Assembly: GCF_023264895.1 (NCBI RefSeq)
Contig: NZ_JAHFUY010000026.1
Location: 1-64,000 of the forward strand
Source of the DNA: Herbiconiux sp.
Lineage (GTDB): Bacteria; Actinomycetota; Actinomycetes; Actinomycetales; Microbacteriaceae
Length of the DNA stretch: 64,000 nucleotides
Direction: 5' to 3'
This document shows positions 32,678 through 42,152 of the stretch, one piece after another. Position numbers and translations under genes: made by a program. Position 1 is the first letter of the stretch, and each line of letters opens with the position of its first letter. The notes below the pieces were generated by a model. It had not been told where the DNA came from. It worked only from the letters and a program-made list of their open reading frames with translations, and made no database searches.

Positions 32678-33370
32678 TCAGTCGTCGACGCCCGCGCGGA
32701 TGAGGATGGGCAGGTGGTCGCTCTCGCCCTGGGGGAGGGTGTCGATCGAGTCGATGCGCGTGTGCGCCGAGGTCACGAAGTCGAAGTGCCCCTTGAAGTA
32801 CTTGTAGCGCGCATACGTGGGCTTGTCGCTGAACGAGAGCAGGTAGCCCGCCTCCTCCATGCGCTCCGACAGGTTCGCGCGGAACCACGGGTAGTTGTAG
32901 TCGCCCACCATGATCGTCGGGAGCGAGGGCCCCATGATCCGCAGCGCGTCGTGCGCCGCCGCGATCTGCTTGCGCCGCAGCGAGTTCGACGCCGTGAGCG
33001 GAGCCGCGTGGAACGAGCCCACGAGGATCTCCTTGTCGATGAGCTTGTCGTGCAGCTTCGCCGCGAGCAGCCGCTCGTGCGCCGGGGCCATCACGCGGTC
33101 GTGCATCGACTTGCGGAGCGCGAACACGCGCGTGCCCGTGAGATCGAACCGGTCGTCGCGGTAGTAGACGGCGAGCCCGAGCCGGTTGGTCTTCGTGGAG
33201 TCGGCCAGCACGAGGTGGTCGATGCGGTCGGGCATGTCCTGGGTGTCGCACTCCTGGAGGCACATCACGTCGAGGTCGTAGATCCTCGCGAGGTCGAGCA
33301 GCTCCCCGCTGGCGTGGTGCTTGCGCAGGTTGTAACTGAGGATGTTCAACTCGCGTCCCATGCTCGCCAT
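32678..33370 (-). CDS. endonuclease/exonuclease/phosphatase (EEP) family protein
   Basis: This 230-residue protein shows the EEP fold that cleaves phosphodiesters in nucleic acids or lipids. Landmarks are LNILSYNLRKHH (Asn), VMCLQECDTQD (metal Glu), VGSFHAAPLTASN, MVGDYNYPW (Asp/Asn pair) and the terminal SDHLPILI (Asp-His). The ATG at 33370 or 33361 is likely; both have weak ribosome sites. No neighbour explains its target. It is convergent with the DUF1707 gene. Confidence 0.8.
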   Translation of the reverse strand: MASMGRELNILSYNLRKHHASGELLDLARIYDLDVMCLQECDTQDMPDRIDHLVLADSTKTNRLGLAVYYRDDRFDLTGTRVFALRKSMHDRVMAPAHERLLAAKLHDKLIDKEILVGSFHAAPLTASNSLRRKQIAAAHDALRIMGPSLPTIMVGDYNYPWFRANLSERMEEAGYLLSFSDKPTYARYKYFKGHFDFVTSAHTRIDSIDTLPQGESDHLPILIRAGVDD

Positions 33371-33402
33371 TCTGGCATGGCCGGGCGTCGCCGAACCTGG
33401 GG

Positions 33403-34632
33403 TCACGCGGTGAGCGCGGGCGCCGTCCCGGCGGGGTCGGCCAGGAGCTCCTCGAACGCGAACTCCGCGGCGCCCACGATGAGCAGCCGTGAGCGGAGCT
33501 GTGCCCGCTCGAGTGTGAGCCCTGCGGCGAGCTCGCCGAACGAGGCGTCGCGCACGCCCTGCTGGATGCGCTCGGGATGTGCCGCCATGAGCGACCCGAG
33601 GAACCCGCCGAGCAGCACCCGCTCGGGGTTGAACACGCTGATGAAGTTGGCGAGGCCGAGGCACAGCACATCGATCTGCCGCCGGATCTCCGTCTCGAGC
33701 GCGGGATCGGTGCTCGTGGTGAGCACCTGGTCGAGCTCGTCGGCGTCGATGGTGTCGCGGCCGATCACGGCGAGGATGCGGTTCAGCTGCACCTCGGTCT
33801 CGAGGCAGCCCGAGCGGCCGCAGTGGCAGAGCAGTCCGCCGGGGTTCACGAGCGTGTGACCGAGCTCGGCGCCGTAGCCGCTCGCGCCGCGGAGCGGGAC
33901 CCCGCCCACGAGCACGCCGCCGCCGATGCCGCTGGGGCTGCCGTTGACGTAGACGAGGTCGGAGACGCCGCGGCCCGCGCCGTAGATGCTCTCGGCGATC
34001 ACGCCGACGTTGGCGTCGTTGGCCGCCACGGCGGGGTAGCCGAGGGCTTCGCTGAGGAGCTCGGCGAGCGGCTCGTCGTGCCAGTCGAGATGCGGGGCGA
34101 GCGCGACGACACCGGTGTCGACGCGCACGAGGCCGGGTACGGCGATGCCGATGCCCGCGATGCGGAAGGTGGACTCGAGCTCGCCGCGCATCCCGTCGAC
34201 GACCGCCTTGACGATGTTGACGGTCTCGCGCACGCTCGGCAGGCCGTCGGTCTCGTAGCGGATGCGCTTGTGCACGACGCCGCCGAGCCCCACGAGGCCG
34301 ATGATGATGGCATCCGTGTCGGGGTTCACGGCGAGGGCGGCGATCCGGTCGTTGGGATGCACGTAGGGGCTCGGCCGGCCGACGGTGCCGTGCTCGGTGC
34401 GGGCCGTCTCATAGGCGAGGTCCAGGTCGACGAGCTCGCCCACGAGGGCGGCGATGGTCGAGCGGTTCAGCCCGAGCTTGCGGGTGAGGTCGGCGCGGGT
34501 CTGGGCGCCGCCGTGGTGGAGCGTGGTGAGGATGGTCGAGAGGTTGTGCCGACGGGTCTGGTCGTTGCTGTTGCCGACGCCGGCCACGAGGGGGCGGGAG
34601 GTGGCAGGGCGTGAGGAGCCGACGGTGGTCAC
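33403..34632 (-). CDS. ROK-family transcriptional regulator (XylR-like)
   Basis: This 409-residue ROK protein joins a winged helix (about 40-70, RADLTRKLGLNRSTIAALVGELV) to a sugar-kinase-like domain. The domain has the zinc motif GHTLVNPGG...CHCGRSGCLE and GIGIAVPGLV. It starts with GTG behind AAGGAGG. It lies downstream of the monosaccharide importer and close to divergent xylA, so it is probably the xylose/monosaccharide repressor. A terminator separates it from the permease gene, giving it its own transcription. Confidence 0.85.
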   Translation of the reverse strand: MTTVGSSRPATSRPLVAGVGNSNDQTRRHNLSTILTTLHHGGAQTRADLTRKLGLNRSTIAALVGELVDLDLAYETARTEHGTVGRPSPYVHPNDRIAALAVNPDTDAIIIGLVGLGGVVHKRIRYETDGLPSVRETVNIVKAVVDGMRGELESTFRIAGIGIAVPGLVRVDTGVVALAPHLDWHDEPLAELLSEALGYPAVAANDANVGVIAESIYGAGRGVSDLVYVNGSPSGIGGGVLVGGVPLRGASGYGAELGHTLVNPGGLLCHCGRSGCLETEVQLNRILAVIGRDTIDADELDQVLTTSTDPALETEIRRQIDVLCLGLANFISVFNPERVLLGGFLGSLMAAHPERIQQGVRDASFGELAAGLTLERAQLRSRLLIVGAAEFAFEELLADPAGTAPALTA

Positions 34633-34679
34633 GACGCCTCCTTGGCAGTTCGGGGTGGAGAAAAGGGACGTGCGGAGTC

Positions 34680-34706
34680 GGGGGCGATCGTCTGGCGACC
34701 GCCCCC
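34680..34706 (-). terminator. hairpin after the monosaccharide permease gene
   Basis: An 11-bp stem with one G-T pair (34680-34690 with 34696-34706) and a 5-nt loop lies 10 nt beyond the permease stop, before the regulator start. It is G+C-rich without a clear T-run. Confidence 0.6.
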
Positions 34707-34716
34707 GAGACTGGCC

Positions 34717-35937
34717 TCAGCGGCCGGAGCGCCTCTTGTTGATGATGTCGAAGGCGACGGCGAGCAGCAGCACGAGGCCCTTGATGGCCTGCTGCCACGC
34801 GGCGTCGACCGAGAGGATCGACAGTCCCATGTTGAGCACGCCCATGACGAGACCACCGATGACGGCGCCGACGACGGTTCCGACACCACCCTGCACGGCC
34901 GCACCACCGATGAACACGGCGGCGATCGCGTCGAGCTCGTAGTTCTGACCGGCCGAGGCCACGGCCGAGCCGGCACGGGCGGTGGCGACCACACCGGCGA
35001 GGCCGGCGAGCACGCCCATGTTCACGAAGATGGCGAAGTTGATCCACTTCGTCTTCACACCGCTCATCTGCGCGGCGAACAGGTTTCCGCCCATCGCGTA
35101 GACGTGACGGCCGAAGACCGAGCGGTTGAGGATGAAGGTGTAGAGCAGGATCAGCACGGCCAGGATGATCAGGATGATCGGGGTGCCCGAGTAGCCGCTC
35201 AGCTGCCAGGCCAGCGCCATGATCGCGATCACGAGGATGGCGCTCTTGATGATGGTGGAGACGGCGGGCTCGCGGGGGAGGTCGAGCTTCTTGAGGGTGG
35301 AGCGGGTGCGGATCTGCTGGATCACGAAGCCGGCCGAGGCCAGGAGTCCGAGCACCAGGGTGAGCACGTCGCGGCCGTCGAGGGCCTCGCCGAGGAAGGG
35401 CGGGATCCAGCCGGCGCCGATGGCCGTGAACTCGTCCGGCAGGCCCGAGATGGTGCCGCCGGTGAGCAGCACGAGGGTGAGGCCACGGAAGATCAGCATG
35501 CCCGCGAGGGTCACGATGAATGCCGGTATGCCCACGAACGCCACCCAGAAGCCCTGCCAGGCGCCGATCACGGCTCCCACGACGAGGGCCAGGATGACGG
35601 CGGCCCACCAGGGCATGCCCCAGCTGTTCATGGCCAGGGCGGCCACCGCTCCGACGAGCGCCACGACCGATCCCACCGACAGGTCGATGTGGCCGGCGAT
35701 GATGACGATCACCATGCCGATCGCGAGGATCAGCACGTAGGAGTTCTGCTGGATCAGGTTGTTGATGTTGCCGGGCATGAGGAGGCGCCCGTTGGTGAGG
35801 ATCTGGAAGAGCACGATGATGATCGCGAGTGCGGCGAGGATGCCGTACTGCCGCAGATCGATCCGCAGCTTCCTCGGGGATTTGACCGGAGCCTTGCCCG
35901 TGGGCTCGCTCGGTGCTTCGGTGGCCGTGTTGCTCAT
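34717..35937 (-). CDS. mmsB: multiple-monosaccharide ABC transporter permease
   Basis: This 406-residue permease matches the GguB/MmsB type: a cytosolic N-terminus, about 10-12 hydrophobic spans, AGHIDLSVGSVVALVGA and YAMGGNLFAAQMSGVKTKWIN as the ATPase-contact loop, and an extra charged loop near residue 215. It starts 5 nt after the ATPase stop. It forms the channel for the ChvE-type importer encoded with it and very likely carries xylose, glucose or arabinose. Confidence 0.87.
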   Translation of the reverse strand: MSNTATEAPSEPTGKAPVKSPRKLRIDLRQYGILAALAIIIVLFQILTNGRLLMPGNINNLIQQNSYVLILAIGMVIVIIAGHIDLSVGSVVALVGAVAALAMNSWGMPWWAAVILALVVGAVIGAWQGFWVAFVGIPAFIVTLAGMLIFRGLTLVLLTGGTISGLPDEFTAIGAGWIPPFLGEALDGRDVLTLVLGLLASAGFVIQQIRTRSTLKKLDLPREPAVSTIIKSAILVIAIMALAWQLSGYSGTPIILIILAVLILLYTFILNRSVFGRHVYAMGGNLFAAQMSGVKTKWINFAIFVNMGVLAGLAGVVATARAGSAVASAGQNYELDAIAAVFIGGAAVQGGVGTVVGAVIGGLVMGVLNMGLSILSVDAAWQQAIKGLVLLLAVAFDIINKRRSGR

Positions 35938-35942
35938 CGGGG

Positions 35943-37472
35943 TCAGTCCCTTCCCGCGGTCATGTAGTGCATGAGTGTTTCCTGCGTCGCCTCTGCTTTG
36001 GCGACCTCGCCGGTGATCCGGCCTTCGGAGATGGTGTAGATGCGGTCGGAGAGACCGATCAGCTCGGGCAGCTCGGAGGAGATCACGATGACCGCCTTGC
36101 CCTGCGCCGCGAGTTCGTTGATGATGCCGTAGATCTCGTACTTGGCGCCCACGTCGATGCCGCGCGTGGGCTCATCGAGGATGAGCACGTCGGGGCCGGT
36201 GAACATCCACTTCGAGAGCACGACCTTCTGCTGGTTGCCGCCCGAGAGCTTGCCCACGATGGCCGAGACCGACGGGGTCTTGATGTTCATCGAGGCCCGG
36301 TACTCCTCGGCGACCTTGGTCTCCTTGTTGCGGTCGACCACCCCGCCCTTGGCGAGCTTGTCGAGACCGGCGGCCGAGATGTTCTCGGCGATGTCGGCGA
36401 TGAGGTTGAGCCCGTACTTCTTGCGGTCCTCGGTGGCGTAGGCGAGCCCGTTCTGGATGGCCTCGCTCACCGTGCGGGCCTGGATCTCCTTGCCGGCCTT
36501 GAAGACCTTGCCGGAGATGTTGATGCCGTAGGAGCGGCCGAAGATGCTCATGGCGAGCTCGGTGCGCCCGGCGCCCATGAGCCCGGCGAAGCCGACGATC
36601 TCGCCCGCCTTGACCGTGAACGAGGCGTCGTCGACGATCTTCCGCTCGGTGTCGACCGGGTGGTAGGCGTTCCAGTTCTCGACCCGGAAGTACTCCTCGC
36701 CGATGTCGGGGGTGCGCGGGGGGAACTGGTTGTCGAGCGGGCGGCCGACCATCGAGCGGATGATGCGAGCCTCGGAGGCGTCGTCCTCCTTCATGCTGAA
36801 GGACTCGATCGTCTTGCCGTCGCGGATGATCGTGACGGTGTCGGCGATCTTGCGGATCTCCTTCAGCTTGTGGCTGATGATGATGCACGTGATGCCCTGC
36901 TCGCGCAGGTGGTTGATGAGCGTGAGGAGGTGCTCGGAGTCGTCGTCGTTGAGCGCCGCGGTGGGCTCGTCGAGGATGAGGAGCTTCACGCGCTTGGAGA
37001 GCGCCTTCGCGATCTCGACCAACTGCTGCTTGCCGACGCCGAGCTCGAGCACGGGGGTCGCGGGGTTCTCGTTGAGCCCCACCCGGGCGAGCAGCGTGGC
37101 GGCTTCGCGGTTGGTCTTGTTCCAGTCGATGATGCCGCGCTTGGCGTTCTCATTGCCGAGGAAGATGTTCTCGGCGATGGAGAGGTACGGGCTGAGGGCG
37201 AGCTCCTGGTGGATGATCACGATGCCGTCGTGCTCGCTGTCGTTGATCGACCTGTACGCGGTCGGGTGGCCCTCGAACTCGATCGAGCCGCCGAACGAGC
37301 CGTGCGGGTACACGCCGGAGAGCACCTTCATGAGGGTGGACTTGCCGGCGCCGTTCTCCCCGCAGATCGCGTGGACCTCACCGCGCTCCACGACGATCGA
37401 GACGCCGTCGAGCGCCTTCACACCGTTGAAGTCCTTGGTGATGTCCCGCATCCACAGAATCGCGTTGCTCAT
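35943..37472 (-). CDS. mmsA: multiple-monosaccharide ABC transporter ATP-binding protein
   Basis: This 509-residue double ABC protein matches the GguA/MmsA type. The first cassette has [17 protein letters not shown] and [10 protein letters not shown]. The second has [17 protein letters not shown] and [19 protein letters not shown] lies upstream of the ATG. It follows chvE after a 104-bp gap containing a strong hairpin and precedes the permease gene. Confidence 0.9.
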   Translation of the reverse strand: MSNAILWMRDITKDFNGVKALDGVSIVVERGEVHAICGENGAGKSTLMKVLSGVYPHGSFGGSIEFEGHPTAYRSINDSEHDGIVIIHQELALSPYLSIAENIFLGNENAKRGIIDWNKTNREAATLLARVGLNENPATPVLELGVGKQQLVEIAKALSKRVKLLILDEPTAALNDDDSEHLLTLINHLREQGITCIIISHKLKEIRKIADTVTIIRDGKTIESFSMKEDDASEARIIRSMVGRPLDNQFPPRTPDIGEEYFRVENWNAYHPVDTERKIVDDASFTVKAGEIVGFAGLMGAGRTELAMSIFGRSYGINISGKVFKAGKEIQARTVSEAIQNGLAYATEDRKKYGLNLIADIAENISAAGLDKLAKGGVVDRNKETKVAEEYRASMNIKTPSVSAIVGKLSGGNQQKVVLSKWMFTGPDVLILDEPTRGIDVGAKYEIYGIINELAAQGKAVIVISSELPELIGLSDRIYTISEGRITGEVAKAEATQETLMHYMTAGRD

Positions 37473-37529
37473 GGGTCGCGTCGCTGCCTTCCAGTAGGGG
37501 TGGGGGTGGAGGGGGGTGGAACAGGATGA

Positions 37530-37561
37530 TCGGCGGCGGCCCCCAGGGAGGCCGCCGCCGA
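37530..37561 (-). promoter_or_regulatory. intra-operon hairpin after chvE
   Basis: A perfect 12-bp inverted repeat (37530-37541 with 37550-37561) around an 8-nt loop lies 15 nt after the chvE stop and about 58 nt before mmsA. No T-run follows in the transcribed strand. Confidence 0.65.
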
Positions 37562-37576
37562 CCGTTTCAGTGCTGG

Positions 37577-38704
37577 TTAGAGACCGACGTCCGAAGCCTT
37601 GATGAAGCCGGAGTCGATGAGCAGGGTCTGCACGTCGTCCTTGACGACCACGACCGGGTCGAGCAGGTACGACGGGACGACCTTCTCGCCGTTGTCGTAG
37701 GTCTCCTCGTCGTTGACCTCGACCTCTTCGCCGGCGGCGATCGACTGGATCATCTGGAAGACGCGGTCACCCAGCTCGCGGGTGTCCTTCCAGACGGTCA
37801 TCGACTGCTCGTCATTGAGGATGGCCTGCACGTTGGCCTTGTCGGCGTCCTGACCGGTGATGACGGGGTAGCCCTCACCGGGGGTGTAGCCGGCCGACTT
37901 CAGCGAGGCCTCGATGCCGAGGGCCAGGCTGTCGTTCGGGGAGAGGACGACGTCGACCTTCTCGCCACCGGAGTAGAACGAGGAGAGACGGTTGTCCATC
38001 TCGGCCTGGGCGTCATCCGAGCCCCAGCCGAGGATACCGATCGACTTCCAGCCGTCGGTGCCGGACGGGTCCTTGCCCGAGGGGATGACGAGCTTGCCCG
38101 ACTCCACGTAGGGCTCGAGCACGTCCCACGCGCCCTGGAAGAAGAATCCGGCGTTGTTGTCGTCGGGGCTTCCTGCGAAGGGCTCGAAGTTGAACGGGCC
38201 GGCAGCGTTCTCGAGGTCGAGAGCGTCGACGATGAACTCGCCCTGGAGCTGGCCCACCTTGTAGTTGTCGAACGTCGCGTAGTAGTCGACGTCGGGGGTG
38301 CCGTTGATCAGGCGGTCGTACGCGATGACCGTGATGTCCTGCTTCTTGGCGTCGGCGAGGACCGGGCCGAGGGTCTCACCGTCGATGGCGGCGACGACGA
38401 GGATCTTCGCGCCTCCGGCGACCTGGTTCTGGATCTGCGAGATCTGCTGCTCGGTCTTGTTGTCTGCGTACTGCAGGTCGACGGTGCAGCCGGCGTCGGT
38501 GAGCTGCTTCTGCAGGCCCTCACCGTCGTTGATCCAGCGCTCGAGCGAACGCGTGGGCATCGAGATGCCGACGTTGCAGTCGCCCGAGGCGGCGTCGCCC
38601 GATCCGGAGCCCGAGTCGCTCGAGCCGCCGGAGGAGCAGGCGGCGAGGGTGGCGGCGAGGCCGCCGGCGACGGCGAGAGCCATCAGTTTCTTCGTCATTG
38701 ACAT
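37577..38704 (-). CDS. chvE: ChvE-type multiple-monosaccharide-binding lipoprotein
   Basis: This 375-residue lipoprotein has a signal peptide ending LAAC, a Ser/Gly linker and the ChvE fold. Family-specific pieces are [52 protein letters not shown] and [17 protein letters not shown]. It leads the operon and points away from xylA across a 276-bp control region. It binds aldoses such as glucose, xylose or arabinose outside the membrane. ATG at 38704 or 38698 is possible; the GGGA site fits the latter slightly less tightly. Confidence 0.88.
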   Translation of the reverse strand: MSMTKKLMALAVAGGLAATLAACSSGGSSDSGSGSGDAASGDCNVGISMPTRSLERWINDGEGLQKQLTDAGCTVDLQYADNKTEQQISQIQNQVAGGAKILVVAAIDGETLGPVLADAKKQDITVIAYDRLINGTPDVDYYATFDNYKVGQLQGEFIVDALDLENAAGPFNFEPFAGSPDDNNAGFFFQGAWDVLEPYVESGKLVIPSGKDPSGTDGWKSIGILGWGSDDAQAEMDNRLSSFYSGGEKVDVVLSPNDSLALGIEASLKSAGYTPGEGYPVITGQDADKANVQAILNDEQSMTVWKDTRELGDRVFQMIQSIAAGEEVEVNDEETYDNGEKVVPSYLLDPVVVVKDDVQTLLIDSGFIKASDVGL

Positions 38705-38807
38705 GGTGGTGTCAGTCCCTTTCATCCTTGGAAGGGGATCACAGCTGTGCGCTATTACTCCCTTGTAACGCGTCAACTCCTCCTGGTGCGGCTTTGTTGA
38801 CTCCCGA

Positions 38808-38836
38808 AACATATACCAGCGTCCATGCGAACGCAA
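38808..38836 (-). promoter_or_regulatory. candidate chvE promoter
   Basis: On the minus strand, TTGCGT (38831-38836) is followed after 17 bp by TATGTT (38808-38813), about 104 bp before the chvE start. The surrounding bases are unusually A+T-rich for this genome. Confidence 0.45.
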
Positions 38837-38879
38837 AGTTTTCTGGCACCCGTTTTTCATCGTGGCCGAATCGTGATCT

Positions 38880-38909
38880 TTGACATCCGGGCGCGGATAT
38901 GAATATGTT
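38880..38909 (+). promoter_or_regulatory. candidate xylA promoter
   Basis: TTGACA (38880-38885), an 18-bp spacer and TATGTT (38904-38909), 71 bp before the xylA ATG. The divergent chvE promoter uses the same -10 hexamer, so a regulator between them could control both. Confidence 0.55.
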
Positions 38910-38980
38910 GTGGGAGATAACTATTTCGTTGCGCTCGGACTACGAGCCGCTCACCAAAGACGTTGAACTGGAGTGACCTG

Positions 38981-40171
38981 ATGTCGCTGACCCCTACCCG
39001 CGAAGACAAGTTCTCATTCGGACTGTGGACCATCGGCTACAACGGTGCCGACCCCTTCGGCGGCCCCACCCGCGCATCGCTCGACGTGGTGCACGCCGTC
39101 GAGAAGCTCTCCGAGCTCGGCGCCTACGGCCTCACCTTCCACGACGACGACCTGTTCGCCTTCGGTTCGACGGATGCCGAGCGCCAGACCCAGATCGACC
39201 GCCTGAAGGGCGCTCTCGCCGACACCGGCCTGATCGTGCCGATGGTCACCACCAATCTCTTCTCGGCGCCCGTGTTCAAGGACGGCGGCTTCACCTCCAA
39301 CGACCGGGCCGTCCGCCGCTTCGCGCTCCGCAAGGTGCTCCGCAACATCGACCTCGCCGCCGAGCTCGGCGCCAAGACGTTCGTGATGTGGGGCGGCCGC
39401 GAGGGCGCCGAGTACGACGCGGCGAAAGACATCCGCGCCGCTCTCGAGCGCTACCGCGAGGCCGTCAACCTCCTCGGCGACTACGTCACCGACAAGGGCT
39501 ACGACATCCGCTTCGCCATCGAGCCCAAGCCCAACGAGCCCCGCGGCGACATCCTGCTGCCGACGCTCGGCCACGCGCTCGCCTTCATCGAGACCCTCGA
39601 GCGCCCCGAGCTCGTGGGCGTCAACCCCGAGGTCGGCCACGAGCAGATGGCGGGCCTGAACTTCGCCGCCGGCATCGCCCAGGCGCTCTACCAGGGCAAG
39701 CTCTACCACATCGACCTCAACGGCCAGCGCGGCATCAAGTACGACCAGGACCTCGTGTTCGGTCACGGCGACCTGCAGAACGCCTTCGCGCTCGTCGACC
39801 TGCTCGAGAACGGCGGCCCGAACGGCGGCCCCTCCTACGACGGACCGCGCCACTTCGACTACAAGCCCTCGCGCACCGAGGACGAGACCGGCGTCTGGAC
39901 CTCGGCGGCCGCCAACATGCGCACCTACCTGCTGCTCAAGGAGCGCGCCGCCGCCTTCCGCGCCGACCCCGAGGTGCAGGAGGCGCTCGCCGCCTCGCGC
40001 GTGCCCGAGCTCTCGGAGCCCACGCTCTCGGCCGGGGAGTCGTACGACGACCTCCTCGCCGACCGCGCCTCCTACGAGGACTTCGACGCCGACGCCTACT
40101 TCAACGGCAAGGGCTTCGGCTTCGTGCGTCTGCAGCAGCTGGCGCTGGAGCACCTCACCGGCGCTAAGTAA
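38981..40171 (+). CDS. xylA: xylose isomerase (class I)
   Basis: This 396-residue TIM-barrel enzyme converts D-xylose to D-xylulose in the cytosol. Hallmarks include [12 protein letters not shown] (catalytic His-Asp), [11 protein letters not shown] (metal Glu/Lys), [13 protein letters not shown] and the metal Asp/His region YHIDLNGQ. The length matches actinobacterial class I enzymes. The ATG at 38981 follows GGAG; the upstream TTG is not needed. It is divergent from the ChvE importer operon and ends in a strong terminator. No kinase is adjacent; the FGGY kinase at 2446 is the only xylulokinase candidate in the window. Confidence 0.95.
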   Translation: MSLTPTREDKFSFGLWTIGYNGADPFGGPTRASLDVVHAVEKLSELGAYGLTFHDDDLFAFGSTDAERQTQIDRLKGALADTGLIVPMVTTNLFSAPVFKDGGFTSNDRAVRRFALRKVLRNIDLAAELGAKTFVMWGGREGAEYDAAKDIRAALERYREAVNLLGDYVTDKGYDIRFAIEPKPNEPRGDILLPTLGHALAFIETLERPELVGVNPEVGHEQMAGLNFAAGIAQALYQGKLYHIDLNGQRGIKYDQDLVFGHGDLQNAFALVDLLENGGPNGGPSYDGPRHFDYKPSRTEDETGVWTSAAANMRTYLLLKERAAAFRADPEVQEALAASRVPELSEPTLSAGESYDDLLADRASYEDFDADAYFNGKGFGFVRLQQLALEHLTGAK

Positions 40172-40182
40172 AGCGAGAACGA

Positions 40183-40218
40183 CGTAGGGCCCGTCACCTT
40201 TGGGTGGCGGGCCCTACG
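40183..40218. terminator. bidirectional terminator between xylA and the ABM gene
   Basis: A near-perfect 16-bp stem (40183-40198 with 40203-40218, one G-T pair) and a short loop begins 12 nt after xylA and ends 8 nt beyond the convergent ABM stop. It can serve both strands. Confidence 0.8.
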
Positions 40219-40225
40219 GCGTTGT

Positions 40226-40522
40226 TCAGGGGGTGTGGGGGGTGGAGTCGTACTTGGTGAAGGCGGGGGCCGCTAGGGAGGCGGCCGCTATGCGGGTGGT
40301 CCAGGCTGCTACGTGGGGCTGGGTGGTGTGGAGGTCGTAGGAGGGGACGTCGTCCCAGGCCTCGTGGAGGACGATGCGGTTCGGCTCGGAGATGTCCCAG
40401 CTGAGGCGGTAGTCGATGTTGCCGGACTCCTGGCGGCACTCTGCCGCGAAGGTGGCGGCGGCCGCGGTGATGGCGGCCACCTCGTCGGGGGAGACGGCGA
40501 CGCCGCCGGTGATGACGAGCAT
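40226..40522 (-). CDS. antibiotic biosynthesis monooxygenase (ABM) domain protein
   Basis: This 98-residue single-domain protein has the ABM/dimeric ferredoxin-like pattern: a first strand LVITGGVAVSP, a helix with AAECRQESGNIDYRLS, NRIVLHEAWDDVPSYDLH and the terminal HVAAWTTRI. ABM proteins act as cofactor-free monooxygenases or binding partners. It is the last gene of the nine-gene operon, 28 nt after the LLM oxidoreductase. The frequent TGG/GGG codons of this gene are unusual. Confidence 0.78.
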   Translation of the reverse strand: MLVITGGVAVSPDEVAAITAAAATFAAECRQESGNIDYRLSWDISEPNRIVLHEAWDDVPSYDLHTTQPHVAAWTTRIAAASLAAPAFTKYDSTPHTP

Positions 40523-40550
40523 GGGGTTGTCCTTTCGTGGGTGGGGGAGG

Positions 40551-41567
40551 TCAGAGCGAGGCGCGGAGGGCCGGGAAGACGGCGTCGCCGAGGATCCTGA
40601 CCGAGGCCATGGTGTCCGGGCCCATCGGGGGTCCGAAGCTGATGTGGTCGACGCCCGCGTCGATCAGAGCGGCGCACTGGTCGATGACCTCGGTGGGGCC
40701 GCCCACGATGCCGAGCTCGAGCATCGAGGGGCTCACCGACCGGATGGCGTCGTCCTCGCGGCCCTCCAGCATGAGCGCCTGGGTGCGGGCGAACTCCTCG
40801 GGGTCGAGGCCGTTGCTCGCGAGCGCCTCCACCGACAGCGACCCGCTGTAGAGGGCGATGTGCTTGGCGAGCAGCCACCTGGCCTCGTCGCGGTCCTCCG
40901 AGATCGAGCACCAGATGCAGGCCGCCACGTCGATCTCGTCGATGCTGCGGCCGGCCTTCTCGGCGCCCGCCGTGATCTGCTCGATCACACCGTAGACGTG
41001 CCGCGGCGGCAGGCAGAGCGGCAGTGCGCCGTCGCCGAGCCGCCCCGTCATCTCGAGCATCCGCGGCCCCATCGCGCCCACGTAGATCGGGGCGGGCCGC
41101 GCGAAGCGGAGCACGGCCTGCTCGGTCCAGCCGGCGGCCACGCCGGCCAGCCCTATCGGGCTCTCGCCGTTCATCAGCGCCCGGATGGCGATGACCGCCT
41201 CGCGCGTGCGCACGACGGGGCCGGGCGGGGTCAGCCCCGCCCAGGAGTAGAAGACGTCGGAACCCGCGCCGAGCCCGAGCAGGAAGCGGTCGCCCGAGAG
41301 ATCCTGCAGCCCCGACGCCAGCATGGCGATCTGGGCGGGGTGGAGCGACACGGGATCGATCACGGCCGAGCCGAACCGGATCCGCTCCGTCGACATCGCG
41401 ATCGCCGCGAGCGACACGAGGCCGGGCTCGCCGAACAGATCGTTCCCGATCCAGACCTGGTCGAACCCGGAATCCTCGACGAATTTGGCCTTGGCGGCGA
41501 GCGGGCGCACGCCCTCGTGCGAGGAGATGCGGGCGCTGAAGGTCAGTCCGTCTCGGCTGAGGCTCAT
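40551..41567 (-). CDS. LLM-class flavin/F420-dependent oxidoreductase
   Basis: This 338-residue luciferase-like TIM-barrel enzyme has FVEDSGFDQVWIGNDLF, IRFGSAVIDPVSLHPAQIA and LGLGAGSDVFYSW, typical of the F420-dependent Mer-like branch. FMN dependence cannot be excluded. The ATG at 41567 overlaps the preceding small gene's stop. Together with an acyl-CoA-dehydrogenase-like monooxygenase in the same operon it suggests oxidative breakdown of an imported small molecule. Confidence 0.83.
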   Translation of the reverse strand: MSLSRDGLTFSARISSHEGVRPLAAKAKFVEDSGFDQVWIGNDLFGEPGLVSLAAIAMSTERIRFGSAVIDPVSLHPAQIAMLASGLQDLSGDRFLLGLGAGSDVFYSWAGLTPPGPVVRTREAVIAIRALMNGESPIGLAGVAAGWTEQAVLRFARPAPIYVGAMGPRMLEMTGRLGDGALPLCLPPRHVYGVIEQITAGAEKAGRSIDEIDVAACIWCSISEDRDEARWLLAKHIALYSGSLSVEALASNGLDPEEFARTQALMLEGREDDAIRSVSPSMLELGIVGGPTEVIDQCAALIDAGVDHISFGPPMGPDTMASVRILGDAVFPALRASL

Positions 41568-41842
41568 TCGGGGGTCTCCGGATCGGTGATGCGCTCGAGT
41601 CGCATGTACAGCGCCTCGGGTGGGTCGGGGCAGGCGATGAGGGGGCGGGAGTCGAGCCACTCGTCTCCCTCGGGCCGGTCGAGCCGGCTGCTGAGCAGCG
41701 GCATCGCGTTCGCGATGGCGAAGTAGCAGAACGGCCGGCCGGTGGGAAGCGACAGCTGGCCGTCGATCACGTCGAAGTGGTCGCCGGCGACGAGTCCGCA
41801 GGCGGAGTAGTTCATCGACTCGACGGTGCAGCGCACGTGCAT
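41564..41842 (-). CDS. small TIGR04076-like protein, second of tandem pair
   Basis: This 92-residue protein and the one before it are paralogues. Shared features are a first strand (VRCTVESM), GDHFDVIDGQLSLPTGRPF, AIANAMPLLSSRL, a Pro-Cys segment (RPLIACPDPPE) and the end MRLERI. The layout resembles the TIGR04076 family of small uncharacterised proteins. It starts 1 nt after its sister gene. No catalytic role can be assigned; it may be a subunit or accessory of the flavin enzymes. Confidence 0.6.
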   Translation of the reverse strand: MHVRCTVESMNYSACGLVAGDHFDVIDGQLSLPTGRPFCYFAIANAMPLLSSRLDRPEGDEWLDSRPLIACPDPPEALYMRLERITDPETPE

Positions 41843-41843
41843 C

Positions 41844-42152
41844 TCACGCCTCCCCGTCGTGCAGGTACGAGATCTCGGAGACCGGGATGCGATCGAGCCG
41901 CATCACGATGTTCTCGGTCGGATCGGGTGAGCAGATGTAGGGCTTCCGTGAGAGCCAGTCGTTCTCCTCGCCGAAGTCGCCGAGGCGGAGGGCCAGCACC
42001 GGGAAGACCGCGTTCATGGCGTAGATGTCGAACGTCGCTCCCGGCGGGAGCATCAGGGTCGACCCGACCACGTCGAAGTAGTCGCCGACCTTCGTGGTGC
42101 TGGTGGGCGAGTCGACGCGGTCCACGATCACGCGCACGGCGTACTCCGTCAC
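41844..42152 (-). CDS. small TIGR04076-like protein, first of tandem pair
   Basis: This 102-residue protein shares the pattern of the next gene: VRVIVDRVDS, KVGDYFDVVGSTLMLPPGATF, NAVFPVLALRL, KPYICSPDPTENIVMRLDRI. The GTG at 42152 overlaps the monooxygenase stop (GTGA). Two unequal paralogues side by side suggest a heteromer. Family assignment is by general layout only. Confidence 0.6.
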   Translation of the reverse strand: MTEYAVRVIVDRVDSPTSTTKVGDYFDVVGSTLMLPPGATFDIYAMNAVFPVLALRLGDFGEENDWLSRKPYICSPDPTENIVMRLDRIPVSEISYLHDGEA

